This document shows, in pieces, positions 55,801 through 64,000 of a stretch of 64,000 bases of DNA (the stretch's first letter is position 1; every line of letters starts with the position of its first letter). Source of the stretch: Pseudocercospora fijiensis CIRAD86 (Eukaryota; Ascomycota; Dothideomycetes; Mycosphaerellales; Mycosphaerellaceae); contig NW_006921543.1 of NCBI RefSeq assembly GCF_000340215.1, positions 1-64,000 of the forward strand, written 5' to 3'. Below the pieces are notes generated by a model. The model ran no database searches. It was given only the letters and a program-made list of their open reading frames with translations, and was not told the DNA's origin. The position numbers and the translations under genes are program-made.

Positions 55801-58659
55801 GTAGCAAAGGCGTCCCTCTGCTAAGTACGTAACAGCTTATCTATAAACGATTGACTATCCCTATTTGCAAGGTTATTTAATAGTACCCTCGCTATTAAAC
55901 GAGGTACGTATTATATACATCTAATAGTACTAGCAGCCGGATTAACTATAGTAGTGCTATCGCTATTACTGTATATTGCGATGTCGACTAGGGAGTTATT
56001 ATAACTTCTCCTATCTATATCCTTAGCCCTTGCCTTAATACGTACTATTAATATAGCAAGAGTATTAATATACTTCAAGCCGTCGCGGAGTCCGGTAAGC
56101 CGCTTATCCTACGCTTGCTTATTAATAATACGGGCTATAGCAATCTTATACTATAGGGTTAGAAACAATAAATTAATAGATTGCTAAGTCCCGCTATCGT
56201 AATTAGGTCGCCTCGATAGGCTATTAGCAGGATTGCTTACGCCTAGCCGATATAATATATCAAAATCAAACCTAGCGAGGTAGACGGCCTATCTAGCCTA
56301 TCGACCTATAACCCTAGTAACCTTCGTAATTCTACGGAGGCTGTTATAGTCTGTATAGACCTAAATAGTGTGCTATACACTATCGAGATAGTAGCGCTAG
56401 TACTTAAAGGCTTCTACGATTGCTAAGAGTTCTTATTCGTAGGTCTCGTAGCGACGCTTAGTATCGATTATCTTCCTCGAGAAGAAGGCAATCGGGTGCT
56501 AGTAATAGTTATTATCTAATTGCTATAATATAATAGCCGATATAGCGAACTGTAAAGCGTTAGTCTCAATAGGGATTGGTTTGCTTAGTACGAAGTAGTA
56601 TAATAAGGGGACTTTAGTAAAGCGCTTCTTTAAACCGTTAAAAGCGGCTTGTGCTCTGTTAGTCTATTTAAACTCTCTAGATAGATTGGCCTTGGTTTTA
56701 GTAAGCTCAGTTAGGGGCATTATATGCCGTAAATAGCCCTTAATAAAGCGACGATAGAAATTAGCGAAGCCGAGGAACGATTGAAGCTCCTTAATACTAG
56801 TAGGTGTTAGCCACTTAGTAATAGTCTTAATCCGGTTAGGATTAGCCTTAACACCCTCGGTAGATACGAGGAAACTAAGAAAGGACACCTCTTTAGTAGC
56901 AAAGGTGCATTTAGAAGGCTTGTAATACAGTCTATATACCCTTAAACGATCGAGTACCTTACGGACTGTAGCCTAGTGCTCCGCAATGTTAGGTAAGTGT
57001 ATATAGACTAGGATATCGTCTAGGTAAACTACACAGAGGTGGTCTAATAGGCCTAATAGGGCCCGATTAATATAGGACTAGAATGTCGCAGAGGCGTTAG
57101 CTAAGCCGAATAGTATAACTAAGTACTCGAAATAGCTATAGCGAGTGCGAAAGGCTATCTTCTATTTATCGCCCTTGCGAATACGGATGCGGTAATAGGC
57201 GTCCTTAATGTCTAATATAGTATAGTAATAGGCGCTAGAAAGGCGATCGAGGGTTTTATTAATAAGCGGAAGTAGATAGCGGTCTTTAATAGTAATAGCG
57301 TTGAGCCTACGATAGTCGATATATAGGCGTAGGCTACTATCCTTCTTTAGTACGAACAGGATAGGTGTACTAGCAGGGCTGTTACTATACCGTATCCGGC
57401 TATTAGCTAGGTTTTCTTCTAGGTACTTACGTAAGACAGCAAGCTCTCGTTTACTAAGGTTGTAGAGGGGCCTAAAAGGGACCTCTTTGCCCTCTATAAT
57501 ATCAATCTTATAATCTGTCTCTTTGAATATAGGCAATGTTAATACTAGGTAGTGTTTGAATACCTCGATATAGGTCTCCCTAATAGTCTAGGGTATACGA
57601 GCGAGCTAGTTAGGGTCTATGCTATTAGGAGGCACAGGTTTATTATTATTACTACCGAGCAGGTCGGTAGTCGGATTAGCTAGAGTTAGGTTGCTAATAA
57701 ATAGGACCCTAATATCGTTAGGGCACTCGCTAACGTCGATGTATTTAATATCCTCTTTCCTAGCGATTCTAAATCGCTACTTCTAGATGCCTAAGTCTAT
57801 AACTATAGCGTAGTATTTAAGAACAGGGTTGCTAATAATAATATCGGATAGGAGACTGTCTATGTCTACTACGTAGGTAGTAAAGTTTAGTAGGCGCTTA
57901 TTGCCGAGGTCGTCCTTTAGGGCTATATAAACATAGTAGGCCCTATAGGTCAAGTGCCGAGCGTTATTAAACTAAGCAAGGGTTAGTAGGTTAGTCCTAG
58001 GCAATTGTCGAAGGTCTAATTGCTTAGCTAGGCGATAGTTAATAAGGGTACTAACTCTATTTCCTAGGTCTAGCGTAACCTAGGTTTTATAATTGTTCCT
58101 ATATATATCCCCTACGAGACAGGTACGTATAATAGCTAGTACAATATCGATAGTCTTACGCCGTATAAGGCTAATAGTTAGTGCAGCGCTTATTCTTTTT
58201 TCGACTAATTAGAAGGTTAGCCTATAGAGGTAGCGTTAGCTACTAAAAGGGTTTTTCGGTGCTTAGCGGTAGTACGGTCGACTCGGGCCTAATCCCTAGG
58301 TTTATCGCATTAGCCTAGTAGATAGCTATTACTGTTATAGTTAAAGCATTTCAATCCGGTTAGGAGGTTGCTATAGCTATTGTTGTTAGCAGAGCGGTTA
58401 GTACTATAGGGATACGAGCCCCTTCTACGACCCCTATCGCGGCCTCCTCTATATAGCCGTCGGCTACGGCCCCTTCTACGGTTATTATTGTTGCTACCTC
58501 TATTATTAGTATTAGTGTTGTTCTAATGCGAACCTTGATTGTTACCTCCTCGGCTACGATAGGTAGATAGTCGTATCTTAGATTCTAACCGTTGCTATAG
58601 CTATACTATACGCTCTATAGTTTCTACTTCAATTATAAATTGAATTCGTATAAGATTAG
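52878..58659 (-). mobile_element. Chromodomain gypsy retrotransposon, copy D (interrupted by hAT2)
   Basis: The left LTR is 52878-53065 (188 bp) and starts TGTAAGAAGGG, still the unmutated TG form. Eight bases near its end are missing compared with the other copies. Chromodomain (about 54340-54530), integrase, RNase H, RT (open 57536-57162), protease and zinc knuckle (about 58300-58360) follow on the minus strand. The RT box at about 57020-57045 still reads YLDDILVY, unlike the other three copies. Homology to copies A and C breaks sharply at 58659 within gag, where hAT2 sequence starts, so the rest should lie beyond the right edge of the window. Confidence 0.9.
56664..57536 (-). pseudogene. 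Copy D reverse transcriptase, least decayed
   Basis: Two open stretches, 57536-57162 (124 codons) and 56888-56664 (74 codons), cover RT blocks: [45 protein letters not shown] and, after the YLDD box, the thumb segment [20 protein letters not shown]. Key Asp residues are kept, but the frame between the open parts has stops. Confidence 0.85.
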
Positions 58660-58796
58660 ACCCCGTAGTGGTTCGGTTTCCGAACCACCAAACGTATATA
58701 GTTTGGTTTCTTAGCGGCGAACTAGCTCCCTAGTTCCGGTTTGGTTTTTTCGAACTATATAGATTCCTAGTTTGAACTAGAGACTATATTAGTTTT

Positions 58797-59095
58797 ACTA
58801 TAAGGACACTCTTATTCGACTGCCGGCTACGATTGCCGGCTATAATAGTAACTCTGTTACATTTACTACGCTCTTTTGCCGTTGCTAGGGCGTAGTTGCC
58901 GTTGCTAGGGCGTAGTTGCCGTTACTAGGGCGTAGTTTTGCTATAAGGACACTCTTATTCGACTGCCGGCTACGATTGCCGGCTATAATAGTTACTAGGT
59001 TGTATTTACTACGCTTTATTACCGTTGCTAGGGCGTAGTTGCCGTTGCTAGGGCGTAGTTGCTGTTACCGGGGCGTAGTTGCCGTAGTTACGAAA
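58797..59095 (+). repeat. Duplicated subterminal block of hAT2
   Basis: A block of about 145 bases (CTATAAGGACACTCTTATTC, a GCCGGCTACGATTGCCGGC pair, then two or three 20-base units built on GCCGTTGCTAGGGCGTAGTT) occurs twice in tandem, at about 58799 and 58940. Confidence 0.85.
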
Positions 59096-59639
59096 GCTTA
59101 CCTATATAACGTTACGTAGGCGGCAACAATTAGGGCTTCGCGATATTCTTATACTTTCAACTTCTTCCTCTATACCTATACCGATAATAATTACTATACG
59201 CTACGCCCCCGCCCCTTTCCCTTATAATAGTAAGAGAGAAGCGCGCCGCGCGCTAAATAGAAGATAGAACTAAAGACCGCGAGTTTATTTTGCCTAAGCG
59301 TCTAACTAAAAAGCGTAAGACTAAAGAGGAGTACTCTACGAAGAAGAATTCCGTACGAGACCGCGAGAGAAAGGACAAGATAGATAAGGATAAAAGAGCT
59401 AAGGATAAGAGAAGAAAAGCGCGGAATAAGGTATTCTATCGATAGCTAGCGCCTATAGAAAAAAGTAAAGGTTAGAATAAGAAGACAACCTAAGAGAAGG
59501 CTAAGAGGAGGAAAGAATTACGGCTAGTTTTCGAGCGTAAAGTTCTAGTAGCGTAAGTTAATCTAGCTAGCGGCCGTAGCTAGTAGCTATAGCCGGCAGC
59601 CGTAGCCGGCAGCTATAGCCGGTATATTTTTCTTTAACA

Positions 59640-60600
59640 CGTTAACTAATAGCATTTAGACCTATAGCCGCTACCTCTATCGATACGACCGATAGTAACG
59701 GAGATATTCAGATAGCCGAGAACAATAATACTAGAGTTTAGGATGCCGCGATAGAGCTTAATACTACGAATAAAGGAACTAAAAAAAGCGAGGAGATACT
59801 ATACGTCGATCTAGTAAGAGGTGCAGTCTTAGGGCCTAACGCTATAGACGATAAGCGCTAGGAGTGGATCGAGTATAGTTAAAGAGACGAGATACTAGTA
59901 AAGGGCTAAGGTATAAGTCCTATTAATCTAGAAAATTATAGTTAAAGCTACTACGAAAAGCTAGTAAGGATTAGAATCGAGACTAGTCGTCTTTATATCT
60001 TCGATATAGAGTAGAAGTTTCTTTATTAGTATTAGAGCGAAGCCTTTACGTCTATAAAGGCAAAGTAGCTTACGATTAATGCGATCGGGGCTAGGTATCT
60101 AGGGACGGCAGAAGTGTTACTATAGGAGGAAGGGGTACAGGTAATTATTCTATACTCGGCATATATAGCCGGCGTTCGTAGCCGGCAGATACTAATAATT
60201 AAATAGAAAGCGTTTCTCGAAGGTAGAGTGCTACTACTATATAAAATCTTTACTAAGGCAGAGAGGGCTTATATCCGGAATCTAAGCTGCTAGTAGGATA
60301 GGTTAGCGTTAGAATTCTCTAAATCTCTATATAAGCCTCCGAAGGATTACCTATTTTAGCGATACGGCTTTATCTCGACTACTCTATAGGTACCCGAAGA
60401 AGCTCGAGCGCTTTTTAAGGTCTTTACTAAGAAGCGGAAGGAGTTCGAGGATTAGGATTGGTTAATAGAGCTATTAGTTAGTCTTAGGTTTCGTAGTTAG
60501 ACTCGGCCTAAGCATTTACTTATCGAGTGTCTTATACCGAAAGAGGATAGATTAAGACTAAAAACGAGCTTAGATTCGTTAGGTATAGTAGCTCGGTTCC
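59640..60600 (+). pseudogene. hAT2 upstream frame, unknown product
   Basis: A plus-strand frame with several TAG/TAA runs about 320 codons before the transposase. Visible parts include SIDTTDSNGDIQIAENNN near the start and RYGFISTTLQVPEEARALFK towards the end, then PKHLLIECLIPKEDRLRLK. It is charged with alternating helices. I do not recognise it. It may be a second element gene or a 5' part of the transposase gene. Confidence 0.45.
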
Positions 60601-60639
60601 GTTAGTAGGAGAGAGCCGCCGTATAGAAGGCAAAATTCA

Positions 60640-60745
60640 GGTAGTTAGGGTAGCTAGGAAAGAAATTCTAGTAGTTAGGCTAGCTAGGGTAGCTAGGAAA
60701 AAAAATCTAGTAGTTAGGTAGCTAGGAAACAAAAAAAAAGGTGGC
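60640..60745 (+). repeat. Short tandem repeat (TAGTTAGGGTAGCTAGGAAA-like)
   Basis: Three imperfect units built on TAGTTAGG(C/G)TAGCTAGGAAA with A-runs lie between the unknown frame and the transposase. Confidence 0.7.
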
Positions 60746-60899
60746 TAGCTATTTACTACCTAGCTGTTCCTAACGATACGATGCTATAAAAGAAAGGGTG
60801 TTTCCCTATAGCTACTAGTATATATCTACTACTCCTAAGTCCTTACCTTACCGTACGAAACCTTAAAATATACCGACCGACATTATATATATACTAGGC

Positions 60900-63850
60900 G
60901 CTATACTAGGAAGGGTAACAACGAGACGATAGTCGAAATAGTCTAGTATACGAGCGAGATTGCGATAACGTCGAGAGGAGGTCGTATACTTACCTTCGAG
61001 CCTATCGAGTCCTAGACGACGATTAGGGCTAGATTTATCCTCTCCGAATCCTAGTAGTAGGAATTTATTATAGGGTACTACTACCTAGTCCTTACCTTTA
61101 CGGAGTCTAAGTAGAAGGTTGTTCGGAGATATAAGAATATCGAGTATTAATCCGGAAATCTTCGAAAAGGCTAGCTAGGCGTATCTTTAGAAACCCGAGT
61201 ATATAGAGCAGTTCAATTAATAGGTCTATAAGATATAGTTCCCTTTATACTTACGTTCGAAGGAGTATAAACTCCGGAAGTACTCGATGCGATAGGGGAG
61301 CAAGGAGCGAACGGACATATTCTAGAAGTTCTTTATAGAGGGGGCATTGCACCGTTATACGACTTCTCGACTTAAAGGTTAACTAGTAATTGTTTACAAC
61401 TTCTACGGTTCAATCTTAAAATACCCGAAACTAGGGGATAGGAACTTATCGCCTACGAACTATCTCTATTCTAAACGGTATCGGGAATCTTAAAGAGAGA
61501 GGAGAGTTAATATAGATATAGCGTTCTAGAAAGAGGTACGTCTTCTAAAATGCCGGCTATAGCTGCCGGCTACAGCTGCCGGCTATAGCTGCCGGCTATA
61601 GATTCCGGCTACAGATTCCGGCTATAGATTCCGGCTACTTAAATCAACCGTAGAGGTCTAGCTAATTATTATAGGCTACGCTTAAGGAAGCTCTAGGATT
61701 AAAGGCTACCGATTTCTCCCCCGAAGACTTCAAGCAACTAGTAAACGAAATGCTAGCTATAAACGGTCTTCCGGAAGACTTCTACGAAAGGGAGTCTATA
61801 TAGAAGATATACCTATATCTTATAAACTACCCTCCCCTATTTCTCGGCGCGACAACCTAGCGTATTATATTCGAAAAGAACAAAGAGGCTACGTTAGACG
61901 ATATTCGGGAGATCCTCCGTAATACTCGCTAAGTAGCTATTACTATCGATAGCTAGTTAAGCCGGACTATAAGAGCCTCCTTCCTCTCGATTATACTATA
62001 CTTTATTAATTCGGATTAGAAACTCTAGGAACTTATAATCGGATTCCCTAAAATTCTAGGTTCCTATACTAGTAAGGATATAGCGAAGCTTGTCTATACG
62101 GTAATAGACAGGGTTAGCGTAATAACGAAACTAATCTCGATTACTATAGATAACGCTAGTAATAATCGAACATTGTATAAGGCGTTGTATATACAATTCA
62201 CTCGTATATGTCTTTAAAATCACTAATTGTATCGATAGGGTCGAGTACGTAGAGGAGATTATAAGGTCTATAATTTAGCTTAATCTTCCGAATGTTAAGC
62301 TCGCTATGATTCCGGATACGCACGATAATACGTACGATAATAACGATAAAGAGGAGCCTATTAATAGCCCTAGCCCTATTAAATCGGAGCCGACGTCGTT
62401 ACTAGTTATATCCCTATAGAAGTTTCCCTACTTCGCTTATATAGTTTAAATCGCGATCCGAGCCCTCTTTAAGACGCTTAAAATTGTACTATTAAACGAC
62501 GACTAATAGAAGATCCTAGATAAGGATAAAGTAAAGTCGAAAGTCGAGAAACTCGTTATAGTAATAAGACGGGATAAGGTAGAGAGCCTCGCTCTCGTTT
62601 TGTATAAGGTATAACTTTTGTCCGTAGCCGGCACCTATAGCCGGCAACCTAGTATAGTTCTAACTCTTTTTCTCTAGCTTCGTCGTCTAGTAATATATAC
62701 GAACTCGAGCTTATAGAGATATAACCGATTCGAGGCTATTTAAAAGAACCTAATCGAGCGCCCTAAAACCGATACCTAGAATATCGTATAGAATAAGCGA
62801 TAGTAAAAGCGGCCTCCTTAGCGCCTACTCCGTTTTACCTAAGACGTTAAGACCCGGTTCGATTCGACTTTCTATATAGTTACGAGGGGATATACTTTAC
62901 GTACCGCTCTCGAGATCTATTAAAGTTCCGAGGGTATTAAGTAGCTCGGCCTTACCGCCGCCGAATAGCGCTAAGCAGAGTATCTCGTCGATATTAGTAA
63001 GCATTACGCGAAGGTTACTACTACGATTAGAAGAACCTAAGGACCGACGATCTACCTTATCTTTACGTACTATAACTAGCTCTTTAACGAGCTCGAGGAA
63101 ACCGTAGCTAAGCTAGCTAAGAAGAGCGTTCCCTAGAAAGTAGCTATAACGAAAGCTATAGACACCTCCTATACTAAGTTGTATAAATATTATAGTACTA
63201 CCTTTAACTCGTTCGGGGATATCTATAGCGTTGCGTACTTGCTTAATCCGGTAGAAAAGGATATATACTAGTAGAGGCTAGAATAGAAGGCGGACGAGGT
63301 ATAGCCGAAGCATTACTAGACTATTCTAGAAAAGATGTTCTACGAGCGTCGGAAAGAAACTAGTCTAAATATAGCTCCTATAAAGAAAAAGAAGGTTTAG
63401 AAGGCTCCGATATTATACCTATTTCGTAGGTAGGAAGTAGAGGCAGAAGAGGAAGCAACTACTAAAGTAAATAAAGAAGAGTTCGATCTCTATCGGCGCG
63501 CGAGTAAATATAAACCCGTAGGCTCGGAAAGAGGGCTAATAATCTCTAGATCTTACCGGTCTTCTAGACGAATTCGGAGACGATATTCTCGCTATATAGT
63601 AGCGGTTAGAGCCTAAGTTTCTAATAATAGCGTCGGTCGCTCGGGACGTCCTCGCTATCCTAAGCGTAGGTATAGGCTATAAGAGGTCTTTTAGTATCGC
63701 TCGTTACTAGGGCCGCTTTAATCGAATATACTCGCCTACTACCTTCGAATCTATTATAGTATTCCGATACTATCTCCTCTACTAGAATCGCTAAGGTAGG
63801 TTACTAAAGATTATACTAAAGGAGTTAATCGAGGAATTAGAAAACCTTAA
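60900..63850 (+). pseudogene. hAT2 transposase remnant
   Basis: The plus-strand frame, with stops and possible introns, shows hAT landmarks in order. About 62010-62090 reads ELIIGFPKILGSYTSKDIAK (the G..GSHTGxNI block). About 62140-62190 reads ITIDNASNNRTLYKAL (the catalytic LDNASNND block). About 63570-63800 reads a C-terminal dimerisation block, ASVARDVLAIPSVGIGYKRS then FSIARYQGRFNRIYS. A 13-bp GCCGGC repeat array interrupts the frame at about 61551-61638. The Cys and His of the RC..H box are not readable. Trp and Gln stops indicate RIP. Confidence 0.8.
61551..61638 (+). repeat. 13-bp tandem array with GCCGGC core
   Basis: About seven units of TGCCGGCTATAGC (later TTCCGGCTATAGA) lie within the transposase region. 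The unit length is not a multiple of three, and the same motif occurs singly elsewhere in hAT2. Confidence 0.9.
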
Positions 63851-64000
63851 GATTAAAGAAACCTAGGAGCGCGAAGAGAATACGAAATTTAGTTTAAGCG
63901 AAACCCTAATTAGCGATAACGAAGAAGAGGAGGGCGGAGGTAGAAGGCGATACCGGGTCGAGAAGCGGAAACGTATATAGGCTTAGAGTAGCTTTAAGGA

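Larger units (their letters stand above)
58660..64000 (+). mobile_element. Second hAT-family transposon (hAT2), right end outside the window
   Basis: It begins at or just before ACCCCGTAGTGGTTCGG, exactly where copy D breaks off. The start contains a perfect palindrome, GTGGTTCGG-TTT-CCGAACCAC (about 58668-58688), followed by subterminal GAACTAG/GGTTTGG phrases. The plus strand then carries one unknown degraded frame (about 59640-60600) and a hAT transposase (about 60900-63850). The right terminus and 8-bp duplication are not in the window. The element is unrelated to hAT1 in its ends and sequence. Confidence 0.8.

Noticed and set aside
61551..61638. The GCCGGC array and the AGTAAT array as CRISPR repeats.
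   Set aside because: Units are contiguous with no unique spacers, and the host is a fungus.

Overview
The window is fungal nuclear DNA. Small introns of 38-67 bp with CTGAC or CTAAC branch points, compact genes on both strands, and transposable elements carrying the C-to-T mark of repeat-induced point mutation (RIP) point to a filamentous ascomycete (Pezizomycotina). A dothideomycete is my best guess, but the class is inference only.

There are two compartments. A gene island at about 9.1-24.25 kb has normal base composition and nine protein genes. They are, in order: a short-chain dehydrogenase (+), the NC2-beta/Dr1 histone-fold repressor (+), an S10 serine carboxypeptidase (-), a nuclear-looking coiled-coil protein of unknown function (+), a glutathione S-transferase with a GC-AG intron (+), the TFIIH subunit Tfb2 (-), a secreted protein of unknown function (+), an F-box protein (-) and a monocarboxylate-type MFS transporter (-). 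The genes do not form a pathway or biosynthetic cluster. Two are core RNA polymerase II factors, so the island looks like ordinary, partly essential euchromatin caught between repeat blocks.

The flanks (1-9.1 kb and 24.26-64 kb) are mutated transposon graveyards in which CpA/TpG has become TpA while CpG survives. The left flank holds a Tad-like LINE (1-3.34 kb), a degraded gene of unknown type (3.59-4.45 kb), simple repeats, and a PIF/Harbinger-type transposase with a convergent second gene (5.6-8.4 kb).

The right flank is nested. A hAT element (24261-37268, 8-bp target duplication) carries a full-length chromodomain Ty3/gypsy retrotransposon (copy A, 25220-32470, 5-bp duplication ATAAT). 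Next come a truncated copy B (38093 to about 43003) and a long unknown minus-strand gene. That gene is split by full-length copy C (43636-50739, duplication CTTAG). Copy D (52878-58659) follows and is itself cut by a second, different hAT element that runs off the right edge (about 58660-64000).

The most unusual items are the long unknown gene that reads through once copy C is removed; a small hydrophobic antisense frame kept in two chromodomain copies; a cysteine-rich second gene in the first hAT; and a GCCGGC-cored 13-bp motif scattered and amplified through the second hAT.
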